Positions 1 through 7,764 of a stretch of 64,000 bases of DNA are shown one piece after another (within the stretch, counting starts at the first letter, position 1; each line of letters starts with the position of its first letter). Both the position numbers and the translations under genes were made by a program. The notes below the pieces were generated by a model, which saw only the letters and a program-made list of their open reading frames with translations, was not told where the DNA came from and ran no database searches. This DNA comes from GCA-2748575 sp965222725 (GTDB taxonomy: Bacteria > Pseudomonadota > Gammaproteobacteria > Pseudomonadales > Ketobacteraceae): positions 1,736,001 to 1,800,000 of the forward strand of contig OZ244969.1 in the NCBI GenBank assembly GCA_965222725.1, in the 5' to 3' direction.

Positions 1-96
1 AACGGTGTTGCCCATGCTCACCTGGCCGTCGCCGCCGATCACAACCTTGCCGTTGCGGCGGACGGAAAGAATGGTGGTTCCTCGAAACTGTTCCAC
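1..96 (-). CDS. hslV: ATP-dependent protease subunit HslV (5' end only)
   Basis: Only the first 32 codons lie in the window; the gene continues past base 1. The translation reads VEQFRG-TTILSVRRNGKVV and then IGGDGQVSMGN, the N-terminus of HslV, the proteolytic subunit of the cytoplasmic HslUV (ClpQY) protease. In this family the nucleophile is the threonine exposed by processing, here Thr7 of the TTILSVRR block. I chose GTG at 94-96 as start because an AGGAG Shine-Dalgarno sequence (minus strand, about 101-108) sits at normal spacing and no in-frame ATG lies upstream. The neighbouring SPOR gene on the same strand fits the common ftsN-hslV-hslU order. Confidence 0.93.
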   Translation of the reverse strand, partial: MEQFRGTTILSVRRNGKVVIGGDGQVSMGNTV

Positions 97-200
97 AGTC
101 AGCTCCTCTGACACGTTTGCAAGCAATCAGGAATATATGGGGCGCGTCCCCGGGATTTCAACGGCATCCGCCAAAAAATCCAGGGGCCAGGTATTGAGAG

Positions 201-716
201 CTACTTGAGGGTGAGCACAATGTGCTCGATATTGTTCTGATTCAGGGTTTCCCGGGCTTTTTCCAGGGCGGTGGGATTGGTAAACGGGCCTACCTGTACC
301 CGGTGGAAAATCTGGCCGGGGCTGATTTCCACTTTCTGGGTTTTCACATCCAGTCCCAGCAACAGCAGCTCGGCACGGCGCCGGTCGGCATCCTGCACAT
401 TCTGGAACGAACCGGTCTGAATCACCTGCTGGCGGGCGTAGTCCTCGGGGGCGGGCGACTTTTTCTGCGTCCTGGTCCGGGTGTCGGATTTGGGCGCCTT
501 GTCTGACATGGACTCCACATCAGGCAGTACGGTATAAAAGTCGAATTTGGGCGCTTTTTTGCCGCTGCCGGACGCTGCAGGCTCAGGTTTGGCTGCGTCC
601 TCTTCCGGCACATTGATCCCCGCAAGGTAGAAAAGAAACGCCAGGAACAGGCCGGTGACGACACCGGTCATTAACCAGGCCCAGGCGGGAACTTGCGATC
701 CGTTGGAATCAGCCAA
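201..716 (-). CDS. ftsN: FtsN-like SPOR-domain cell-division protein
   Basis: A 171-residue bitopic inner-membrane protein. Residues 12-33 form one hydrophobic segment after a short cytoplasmic tail. A proline/lysine-rich linker follows, with a KFDFYTVLP motif at 57-65, common in gammaproteobacterial FtsN-like proteins. Residues about 94-171 are a SPOR domain (QVIQTGSFQNVQDADRRRAE, later HRVQVGPF). SPOR domains bind denuded peptidoglycan at the septum, so a role in division or septal wall synthesis is expected. It is short compared with E. coli FtsN (319 aa) but normal for the Pseudomonas-type protein found between argS and hslV. It is probably co-transcribed with argS, whose stop is 30 bases upstream. 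Confidence 0.85.
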   Translation of the reverse strand: MADSNGSQVPAWAWLMTGVVTGLFLAFLFYLAGINVPEEDAAKPEPAASGSGKKAPKFDFYTVLPDVESMSDKAPKSDTRTRTQKKSPAPEDYARQQVIQTGSFQNVQDADRRRAELLLLGLDVKTQKVEISPGQIFHRVQVGPFTNPTALEKARETLNQNNIEHIVLTLK

Positions 717-746
717 ACGAGATACCCTCCGTTTATCCCAGGTGAA

Positions 747-2525
747 TTACATGTTTTCCGGCGCACCAACCCCCAGCAGGGTCAGGCCGTTGTGAATGAT
801 GATGCGTACGGCTTCGCACAGGGTCAGCTGGGCGTTGCGTGGGGCATCGTCGGCTTCGATGACTTTGCCGGCGTTGTTGTACCAGGTGTGGTACATGTTC
901 GCCAGCTCCCGCAGGTAGGTGGCTACCTGATGGGGTTCCCGCGCCAGGGCTGCCCGTTCCACCACTTCCGGGTACTGGGACAGTTTATTGGTAAGGTCGA
1001 TTTCGTATTCGCTGGTGAGTTCGGTGAGGCTGGCCTCGCCCAGAGCCTGATCCCAGGCTTTGCCCTCCTGTGCGCATTTGGCTTTTACATTGCAGGCGCG
1101 GGCGTGAGCGTACTGAATGTAGTACACCGGGTTGTCCTTGCTCTGGGATTTGGCCAGGTCCAGATCAAAATCCATATGCTGCTCGGATTTGCGGGTGACA
1201 TAGAAAAAGCGCGCCGCATCGTTGCCCACTTCATCCCGCAGTTCCCGCAGGGTGACAAAGCTGCCGGAGCGGGTGGACATCTGTACTTTCTCGCCGCCCC
1301 GGTAAAGGATGGCGAACTGCACCAGTAATACTTCCAGTTTGGCTTCATCCAGGCCCAGTGCCTGCAGCGCCGCTTTCACCCGGGCAATGTAGCCATGGTG
1401 GTCGGCACCCCAGATATTGATGACCTGTTCAAAGCCCCGCTCGAATTTGTTCAGGTGGTAGGCGATATCAGAGGCAAAGTAGGTGGTCTGGCCATTGTCG
1501 CGTACTACCACCCGATCCTTGTCGTCGCCAAAAGCGGTGGAACGGAACCAGATGGCGCCGTCCTTTTCATAGGTGTGGCCCTTGTCTTTCAGTACCGCCA
1601 GGGCTTTGTCGATATGGCCGTTGGTGGTCAGTGAACGCTCGGAAAACCATTCATCATAGACCACGCCGAATTCTGCCAGGTCTTCGTGAATATCACCCTG
1701 AATAGCACCCAGGGCCGCATCAAAAAACACACCGTAGCCGTCGCCCAGCAGCGCTTGTGCTTTTTCGATCAGACCGTCGATATGGGCTTCCTTGTCACCG
1801 GTTTTATTGCCGGCGGCGTCTTCTGTTTCGTCGGCAGGTACACCGGCAAACACGTCAGCGGCCGGTTTGACATAACTGTTGGCGGCGGAGTCTGCAATGG
1901 ACTTGGCAATGTCTTTGATATAGTCGCCCTTGTAGCCATTGCTGGGGAAGGCAAAGTCTTCGCCCTGTTGTTCCAGATAGCGCAGCCAGACGCTGGCGGC
2001 CAGGATATTCATCTGGCGTCCGGCGTCGTTCACATAGTATTCCTTGTGCACATCAAAGCCGGCCGCCGCCAGCAGGTTGGCCACAGTGGCACCGTAGGCG
2101 GCGCCACGCCCGTGCCCTACATGCAGCGGACCGGTGGGGTTGGCGGATACATATTCGATCTGGATTTTACGGCCTTTACCAATATCCGATAACCCATAGC
2201 GATCACCCTGCTGGATGACGGTTTTGATCACGCTGTACTGGCTGGCAGGGTCCAGGAAAAAGTTGATAAAGCCGGGGCCCGCAATGTCCACTTTGGTCAC
2301 AGATTCACTGTCCGGCAGCGCGTCCACAATCAACTGGGCCAGCTCCCGGGGATTCTTGCGGGCGGGCTTGGCCAGCATCATGGCCAGGTTGGTGGCCAGG
2401 TCGCCGTGGCTTTTATCCTTGGTGCGGTCGATATTGATCCGTGGCTGGGTATCGGCAGGAATGACCTGATTGTCGATCAGCTGGTTAAACGCAGCCAGTA
2501 GTAATGCTTCGATCTGTTCTTTCAT
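747..2525 (-). CDS. argS: Arginyl-tRNA synthetase
   Basis: A 592-residue class I aminoacyl-tRNA synthetase that charges tRNA-Arg in the cytoplasm. The N-terminal Add-1 domain is followed by the HIGH signature as HVGH at residues 135-138, inside ANPTGPLHVGHGRG. The KMSKS loop is the degenerate ArgS form (VQMSTRSGSF). The C-terminal DALR anticodon-binding domain ends LTLLGVGAPENM, a typical ArgS terminus. Length is normal. ATG at 2523-2525 is the start: the N-terminal MKEQIEALLLAAF matches the family start. The gene lies between priA upstream and the SPOR gene downstream on the same strand, as in Pseudomonas. Confidence 0.97.
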   Translation of the reverse strand: MKEQIEALLLAAFNQLIDNQVIPADTQPRINIDRTKDKSHGDLATNLAMMLAKPARKNPRELAQLIVDALPDSESVTKVDIAGPGFINFFLDPASQYSVIKTVIQQGDRYGLSDIGKGRKIQIEYVSANPTGPLHVGHGRGAAYGATVANLLAAAGFDVHKEYYVNDAGRQMNILAASVWLRYLEQQGEDFAFPSNGYKGDYIKDIAKSIADSAANSYVKPAADVFAGVPADETEDAAGNKTGDKEAHIDGLIEKAQALLGDGYGVFFDAALGAIQGDIHEDLAEFGVVYDEWFSERSLTTNGHIDKALAVLKDKGHTYEKDGAIWFRSTAFGDDKDRVVVRDNGQTTYFASDIAYHLNKFERGFEQVINIWGADHHGYIARVKAALQALGLDEAKLEVLLVQFAILYRGGEKVQMSTRSGSFVTLRELRDEVGNDAARFFYVTRKSEQHMDFDLDLAKSQSKDNPVYYIQYAHARACNVKAKCAQEGKAWDQALGEASLTELTSEYEIDLTNKLSQYPEVVERAALAREPHQVATYLRELANMYHTWYNNAGKVIEADDAPRNAQLTLCEAVRIIIHNGLTLLGVGAPENM

Positions 2526-2660
2526 TGCGGGATTGGGGTCTTTTCAGATTGGACGATGATTGAGGCGCGCGGGCCATGATCTAGATTGGCGCACATTATC
2601 GCTATTCCGGGGGCCGATTGCCAGTGAGACAAAGGAAGCGGCTGGCTGATCCGGTTTGGC

Positions 2661-4880
2661 TTATTCCAGATAGAGGGGGTCCACATCCAGATGCCATTTG
2701 ACTTTCTTGGCCAGGGGATGCGCTTCCGCCATGGCTACCAGTCGCTGTAGCTGATGTTGCAGCAATGGCCGGGACGGGCTCTTTACCACCAGCTGAAAGC
2801 GGTGTCTGCCGGCCTTGCGCTGCATCAGCGTGGGCACCGGTCCCCAGATTTCCAGATCCGGTGACATTTGCTGCTGAAACTGGCCGTTCAGTGAATTGAG
2901 GAATTCCTGGGGCAGTTCTACCCGGGTAGCTTCCGCCCGCAACAGCGCCAGATAGCCATAAGGCGGCAGGCCGATCAGCTTGCGCTCGGTGAGCGCCATA
3001 TCCGCAAAGGCGTTATAGCCCTTGAACAGCAGTGTTTCCAGCATGGGGTGATCCGGGTGGTGGGTCTGGATAATGACTTTGCCGGGGTGGTCGGCCCGTC
3101 CGGCCCGGCCCGCCACCTGCTCGATCAACTGGGCGGTATGCTCCGGAGCGCGGAAATCGCTGGCGAACAGACCGGCGTCAATATCCATAATGGCCACCAG
3201 GGTCACTTTGGGAAAATGGTGACCCTTGGCCAGCATCTGGGTGCCCACCAGAATGCAGGGTTTGCCGCTTTGCACATATTTGAGGTGATTGGCCAGCGCG
3301 TGTTTGCGGCTGGTGGTGTCCCGGTCAATACGGATAACGGAAGCCTTGGGGAACAGGGCGTCGAGGGTGTCTTCCAGGCGCTCCGTACCCTGGCCAATAC
3401 TACGCAGGTCGGTGCCGTTACATTCCGGGCAGTGCCGGGGAATACCCGTCTGGTGGTCACAATGGTGACAATGCAGGTGGGGTGGCGACTTGTGGTAGGT
3501 CATCCGGGCGTCGCAGCGTCGGCATTGGGCATGCCAGCCGCAGTCGTGGCACATCAGCACCGGTGCATAGCCCCGGCGGTTAAGAAACATCAGCACCTGC
3601 TGCTGGTTTTGCAGGGTGGCTTTGATGGCTTTTTCCAGGTCCGGGGTCAGGCCTTCCTTCACAGGGGCGTGCTTCAGGTCTACAAGCCGAACCGACGGGG
3701 CCTGAGCATTGCCCGCGCGATGCCACATGCGCAGCATGGAGAAGCGCTCCTGCCTGGCGTTGTGAAGTGACTCCAATGAAGGTGTGGCGCTACCCAGAAT
3801 GACGGGTACATTGTCGATGCTGGCGCGATAGATACCCAGATCCCGGGCGGAATAGCGGAATCCTTCCTGCTGTTTATAGGAAGGGTCATGCTCTTCATCA
3901 ATAATGATCATTCCCAGATCTTTCATGGGTGTGAACAGGGCGGAGCGGGTACCCATAACAATGGCTGCTGAGCCGTGACGCGCCTGACGCCAGGCATCCA
4001 GGCGCTCTTTGTCTGTCAGGTTGGAGTGCAGCACCACGATGGGCGCACGAAAGCGCTGTTTGAAGCGGTTCAGGGTCTGTGGTGTAAGGCCGATTTCCGG
4101 GACCAGCACCAGTGCCTGGCGCCCCTGCTGCAATACCGATTCAATGGCCTGCAGATACACTTCTGTTTTGCCGCTGCCGGTGACGCCGTTCAACAGAAAG
4201 GCATGAAAACCGCTGTGCTGTTGGAGCTTCTGCAGGGCGTTTTGCTGTTCTTCGTTCAGGGTCAGATGGGGCTCGGCCAGAATCTGGGTTTTATCCCAGT
4301 CAGGATAAGGCTGTGGGTGTTCATGGCATTCTGCCAGCCCTTTTTTGGCCAGTTCCCGTAAGGTGGTGCTTTTGATTTCCAGGCCATTGATGAGGCTCTG
4401 GGACAGCCCCTGGGGGTGGTTGCGCAGGGTTTCCAGGGCCTGTTGTTGTTTTGGTGCTCTGGAAAGTTGATCCAGGCTGATCAGGCGGCCTTTATGAGTG
4501 GCAGTCCAGATATCCACCGTCGGAATCAGTGGCGTTTCTGCCTTGCGCAGTGCCACGGGTAAGGCGTGGGCAAACACATCTCCCGGGGGGTGCTGGTAAT
4601 AGCGATGGGCCCACTGGCACAGGCTGAAGAGGGACGGCGTAATGGCGGCTTGCTGATCCAGCACCCTGAGAACGGGTTTCAGGAGTTTCGGGTCAAGTTC
4701 GGTGGAGGAAGCCACTTCCACGACAACAGCCACCAGTTTCTGCTTACCAAACGGCACCAGTACCCGGGAGCCGGGTTCGATAAACTCGAAACTGCCCCCT
4801 TTGGGGGGCAGGTAGTCGAACAGGCGGCGCAGCGGGGTGGGTATGGCGACGCGTATAATGGTGTCGGAATGGCCTGGCAA
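2661..4880 (-). CDS. priA: Primosomal replication-restart helicase PriA
   Basis: A 739-residue superfamily 2 3'-5' DNA helicase that restarts collapsed replication forks and loads DnaB through PriB/DnaT. The Walker A motif GVTGSGKT is at residues 232-239 and the DEEH box (DEAD-box equivalent) at 328-331. Eight cysteines (444, 447, 453, 456, 471, 474, 484, 487) form the two zinc sites in the helicase core that are diagnostic for PriA. Length is close to E. coli PriA (732 aa). The gene is divergent from rpmE, again a common gammaproteobacterial arrangement, with about 205 bases between the two starts. Confidence 0.97.
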   Translation of the reverse strand: MPGHSDTIIRVAIPTPLRRLFDYLPPKGGSFEFIEPGSRVLVPFGKQKLVAVVVEVASSTELDPKLLKPVLRVLDQQAAITPSLFSLCQWAHRYYQHPPGDVFAHALPVALRKAETPLIPTVDIWTATHKGRLISLDQLSRAPKQQQALETLRNHPQGLSQSLINGLEIKSTTLRELAKKGLAECHEHPQPYPDWDKTQILAEPHLTLNEEQQNALQKLQQHSGFHAFLLNGVTGSGKTEVYLQAIESVLQQGRQALVLVPEIGLTPQTLNRFKQRFRAPIVVLHSNLTDKERLDAWRQARHGSAAIVMGTRSALFTPMKDLGMIIIDEEHDPSYKQQEGFRYSARDLGIYRASIDNVPVILGSATPSLESLHNARQERFSMLRMWHRAGNAQAPSVRLVDLKHAPVKEGLTPDLEKAIKATLQNQQQVLMFLNRRGYAPVLMCHDCGWHAQCRRCDARMTYHKSPPHLHCHHCDHQTGIPRHCPECNGTDLRSIGQGTERLEDTLDALFPKASVIRIDRDTTSRKHALANHLKYVQSGKPCILVGTQMLAKGHHFPKVTLVAIMDIDAGLFASDFRAPEHTAQLIEQVAGRAGRADHPGKVIIQTHHPDHPMLETLLFKGYNAFADMALTERKLIGLPPYGYLALLRAEATRVELPQEFLNSLNGQFQQQMSPDLEIWGPVPTLMQRKAGRHRFQLVVKSPSRPLLQHQLQRLVAMAEAHPLAKKVKWHLDVDPLYLE

Positions 4881-4979
4881 AGGGATGATCGCTCAAGTGG
4901 TTTGGGTTAATAAAGTTTGATATCTCAGTAGTTTAGCGAAGCATCACCGGGTTTGTCCCGGGGGTGTCTGATGTTTTTC

Positions 4980-5007
4980 TTGCCAACTGGATTGGCTCTG
5001 GTATGAT
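4980..5007 (+). promoter_or_regulatory. Candidate sigma-70 promoter of rpmE
   Basis: TTGCCA at 4980-4985 and TATGAT at 5002-5007 are separated by 16 bases. Both are close to the -35 and -10 consensus. This puts the transcription start near 5014 and gives a leader of about 70 bases before the rpmE ATG at 5086. The leader could hold the usual autoregulatory or ribosomal-protein control, but I see no clear known element. Confidence 0.55.
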
Positions 5008-5085
5008 TTGCGCCCTTAACCCTGTAGCTAACACCTGTACGGTGCCAGGCGAAGGCCCTGGTTGCGGTGCAGAGAGGAAGACACC

Positions 5086-5304
5086 ATGAAAGCTGATATT
5101 CATCCCAAGTATACCGAGATTACTGCCAAGTGCAGCTGCGGTAACGAAATCAAAACCCGTTCAACCATTGGTGAGGACATCCATCTGGACGTTTGCTCCG
5201 CCTGCCACCCGTTCTACACAGGTCAGCAGAAAGTGGTTGATACCGGTGGTCGTATCGACAAGTTCAAGAAACGTTTTGGTGGTATGCGCAGCCGTGCCAA
5301 ATAA
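5086..5304 (+). CDS. rpmE: 50S ribosomal protein L31 (zinc-binding form)
   Basis: A 72-residue ribosomal protein bL31 of the large subunit, sitting at the central protuberance and bridging to the 30S head. The four zinc-binding cysteines of the C+ form are present: Cys16 and Cys18 (KCSC), Cys37 and Cys40 (VCSAC). The start is ATG at 5086, which has an AGAGGA ribosome-binding site just upstream and gives the canonical MKADIHPKY N-terminus; an upstream in-frame ATG at 5062 is less likely. Because the protein is of the zinc type, a zinc-free paralogue under Zur control may exist elsewhere; none is in this window. Confidence 0.97.
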   Translation: MKADIHPKYTEITAKCSCGNEIKTRSTIGEDIHLDVCSACHPFYTGQQKVVDTGGRIDKFKKRFGGMRSRAK

Positions 5305-6172
5305 GGCTGGCTGGCAACTGCTACGAAAAGGCTCCTTCGGGAGCCTTTTTTGGTTATGTCTGGCGGGGGTTGTCTGGGCAAAAGATGAGGGGTGCCGCCC
5401 TGAAGTGGCTGTCCTGGAAAACCTGCCACTGGTAAAGGTTGCCCAGGTTTTCGATGGCGATACGGTGCAGCTTGGTGATGGTCGTAAAATCAGGCTGATT
5501 GGCATTAATACGCCTGAGTTGGGGCGTGAGGATCAGAAGGAAGAGCCGCTGGCGCAGGAGGCCACGGTGGTGCTGTCCCGTTGGCAGAGCAAGTCGGTCA
5601 GATTGCAGGTGGGTAAGGATGCCCGGGATCGTTACGGACGCACGTTGGGGCATCTGTTTTCTGTTGAAGGGGAAAACCTGACAGCCAGCCTGCTGGCGGA
5701 GGGATTGGGTTTTCCAGTGGCTTTTCCGCCCAATACGGCGTATGCCGATTGTTATCGGCAGCAGGCTGCTTTGGCAGAGGCCCAGGCCAGAGGTGTGTGG
5801 CGCCACGGTTATTTCCGGTTGCGCTCACCCTCGCTGGAGGCCGACCTGAAGGGTGGCTTTGGCCGTTATCGCGGTCAGATTGAGCGGGTAAGTGTTACAA
5901 AAAAAGTCATCTGGATCGATTTTGTCGGTGATCTGTCTGTCAGGGTAGCCCGCAAGGATATGCCCTATCTGGATGGAGAGGTATTGAAAGAGCTGCTGCA
6001 GGCGGTTGACCGCAAGCAGGAGTTGCGACTGCCACAGCTGATTGTGTCTGGCTGGGTTATGGACCGCACCCAGTGGGGTGAAAAAATGGCAAAACAGGTG
6101 GCTTCCGGCAAGCGTAATCGCTGGCAAATCAATATCCGCCACCGGAATCACTGGCAATGGTCCATGCCCTGA
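5294..6172 (+). CDS. Secreted staphylococcal-nuclease-like (thermonuclease) protein
   Basis: About 292 residues. An N-terminal hydrophobic stretch after a basic residue pair (roughly residues 10-29, ending VVWA) looks like a Sec signal peptide. The SNase fold follows: VFDGDTVQL (about 52-60), RLIGINTPE (about 67-75) and DRYGRTL (about 112-118). These carry the aspartates, Arg67, Glu75 and Arg116 that correspond to the calcium-binding and catalytic residues of micrococcal nuclease, so a secreted or periplasmic DNase/RNase is likely. The C-terminal 120 residues are not recognised. The start is uncertain: no ATG exists in frame near the signal peptide. GTG at 5294, inside the last codons of rpmE, gives a sensible protein. 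The rpmE terminator hairpin lies within its first 20 codons. Confidence 0.75.
   Translation: MPNKAGWQLLRKGSFGSLFWLCLAGVVWAKDEGCRPEVAVLENLPLVKVAQVFDGDTVQLGDGRKIRLIGINTPELGREDQKEEPLAQEATVVLSRWQSKSVRLQVGKDARDRYGRTLGHLFSVEGENLTASLLAEGLGFPVAFPPNTAYADCYRQQAALAEAQARGVWRHGYFRLRSPSLEADLKGGFGRYRGQIERVSVTKKVIWIDFVGDLSVRVARKDMPYLDGEVLKELLQAVDRKQELRLPQLIVSGWVMDRTQWGEKMAKQVASGKRNRWQINIRHRNHWQWSMP
5326..5351 (+). terminator. Rho-independent terminator of rpmE
   Basis: A 10-bp perfect stem (5326-5335 with 5340-5349), a TTCG tetraloop at 5336-5339, and a T run to 5351. It lies 22 bases after the rpmE stop. It also lies inside the reading frame of the following nuclease gene, in the part that encodes the signal peptide (see that entry). 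Confidence 0.9.
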
Positions 6173-6176
6173 CTTA

Positions 6177-6205
6177 TTGTGATTAAAAGGCCTTTTCGCT
6201 ATGCT
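6177..6205 (+). promoter_or_regulatory. Possible promoter upstream of the malic enzyme gene
   Basis: TTGTGA (6177-6182) and TATGCT (6200-6205) are separated by 17 bases, each with 4 of 6 consensus matches. A 12-base perfect palindrome (6185-6196) lies in the spacer. It would give a leader of about 180 bases. The call is weak. Confidence 0.3.
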
Positions 6206-6393
6206 ACACGGCCCCTGCCGCCTGCTAGCTTTTCGGGTGGAAAAGGGCTTGGGTAACTACTATTTAATTGTATTTGTGTTCGATTGATTTATTTTTTGAC
6301 TGGCAGCAGCAGTGGTCGTTGTTGCCCGAGAGGCAATTGTTCCCGTTTGCAGGGGCTTGCAGCTCGTTAGTTGGCACCGGTAGAGAAGAAACT

Positions 6394-7662
6394 ATGTCCG
6401 ATTTGAAGCAAGATGCGCTCGATTACCATGCGAATCCGCGTCCTGGGAAACTCAGTGTTGAGATTACCAAACCGACGGAATCGTCCCGTGACCTTTCCCT
6501 GGCCTACAGCCCGGGTGTGGCCGAGCCGGTGCGCGAGATCGCCAACGACCCCGAGCTGGCCTACCGCTACACCAACAAGGGTAATCTGGTTGCCGTTATC
6601 AGCGATGGCAGCGCTATCCTCGGGTTGGGTAACCTGGGATGCCTTGCCAGCAAGCCTGTTATGGAAGGGAAAGGCGTGCTGTTCAAGCGCTTTGCCGGGG
6701 TGGACGTTTACGATATTGAAGTGAACTCAGAGAGCAGTCAGGCTTTTATTGAAACGGTGGCCCGTATCTCGCCGACTTTTGGTGGTATCAATCTGGAAGA
6801 TATCAAAGCGCCTGAGTGCTTTGAGATTGAGCGGGTGCTGAAAGAACAATGCGATATTCCGGTCTTTCATGATGATCAGCACGGTACAGCCATTATTGCC
6901 GCTGCCGGACTGGTGAATGCGCTGGAGTTGCAGGGCAAGAAACTTGAGGATGCCCGTATTGTCTGTATTGGCGCCGGTGCTGCCGGTGTGGCCACCCTGA
7001 AGCTGATCATGGAAATGGGTGCCAGAAACGAGAATATTTTTGTGCTGGACCGTAAAGGTGTTATCCATTCCGGGCGTGACGATCTGAACCAGTACAAGGC
7101 CGCGTTTGCGCACGAAACCAACAAACGTACGCTGGAAGATGCGTTGGATGGTGCGGATGTGTTTATCGGTGTGTCCAGTGCCAACCTGCTGACCTCCGAT
7201 ATGCTGCGCTCCATGGCGCCCAAGCCCATCGTTTTTGCGCTGGCTAATCCGGATCCGGAAATCCTGCCGGAAGTGGCGCGTGAGGTTCGTGAGGATGTGA
7301 TTGTGGCGACAGGCCGCAGTGACTACCCCAATCAGGTGAACAATGTGCTGGGCTTTCCTTTTATATTTCGTGGCGCGCTGGATGTTCGTGCCAGCCGCAT
7401 TAATGAGGAAATGAAGATTGCCGCTGTGCATGCCATCAGCTCGCTGGCCAAAGAAGAGGTGCCGCCAGAGGTTCGGGCTGCCTACGATGGTCTGGAGATG
7501 TCCTTTGGTCCGGAGTACATCATTCCCAAGCCCATGGATCCTCGCTTGCTGGGGCGTGTTTCCGGTGCTGTGGCCAAAGCTGCGGTCGAAAGCGGTGTGG
7601 CGCAGAAGGACTATCCGGCCCACTATCCGCTGAACAGTCTGACGGATATCAAGATCGTGTGA
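6394..7662 (+). CDS. Malic enzyme, short (single-domain) form
   Basis: A 422-residue oxidative malate decarboxylase: malate + NAD(P)+ to pyruvate + CO2 + NAD(P)H. The malic N-terminal domain contains LAYSPGVAEP (about 36-45) and HDDQHGTAI, which contribute malate and metal binding. The C-terminal Rossmann domain has the dinucleotide-binding IGAGAAGVATLKL. ATG at 6394 was chosen because MSDLKQDALDYH is the usual family start; an upstream extension from 6268 is not conserved-looking. The protein lacks the C-terminal phosphotransacetylase-like domain of E. coli MaeB (759 aa), so it is the stand-alone type found next to ponA in Pseudomonas. Cofactor preference cannot be read by eye. Confidence 0.92.
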   Translation: MSDLKQDALDYHANPRPGKLSVEITKPTESSRDLSLAYSPGVAEPVREIANDPELAYRYTNKGNLVAVISDGSAILGLGNLGCLASKPVMEGKGVLFKRFAGVDVYDIEVNSESSQAFIETVARISPTFGGINLEDIKAPECFEIERVLKEQCDIPVFHDDQHGTAIIAAAGLVNALELQGKKLEDARIVCIGAGAAGVATLKLIMEMGARNENIFVLDRKGVIHSGRDDLNQYKAAFAHETNKRTLEDALDGADVFIGVSSANLLTSDMLRSMAPKPIVFALANPDPEILPEVAREVREDVIVATGRSDYPNQVNNVLGFPFIFRGALDVRASRINEEMKIAAVHAISSLAKEEVPPEVRAAYDGLEMSFGPEYIIPKPMDPRLLGRVSGAVAKAAVESGVAQKDYPAHYPLNSLTDIKIV

Positions 7663-7704
7663 TGTCCGGGGCTTTGATGCCCTGGGTTATACCCTGATGA
7701 TAAG

Positions 7705-7739
7705 AGCCCGCTGAACCGGAAGGTTGAGCGGGCTTTTTT
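7705..7739 (+). terminator. Rho-independent terminator after the malic enzyme gene
   Basis: An 8-bp perfect GC-rich stem (7705-7712 with 7727-7734), a 14-base loop and a T run (7735-7739). It separates the malic enzyme gene from the convergent mrcA gene; the T run is on the plus-strand side only. Confidence 0.85.
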
Positions 7740-7764
7740 ATGCCTGGTGAAGAGGGGGCGGGGC

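Noticed and set aside
693..1328. Plus-strand 211-codon open frame over argS
   Set aside because: It is the antisense shadow of argS, with no ribosome-binding site or family-like sequence. The same applies to other long frames opposite priA, gltB, gltD and mrcA.
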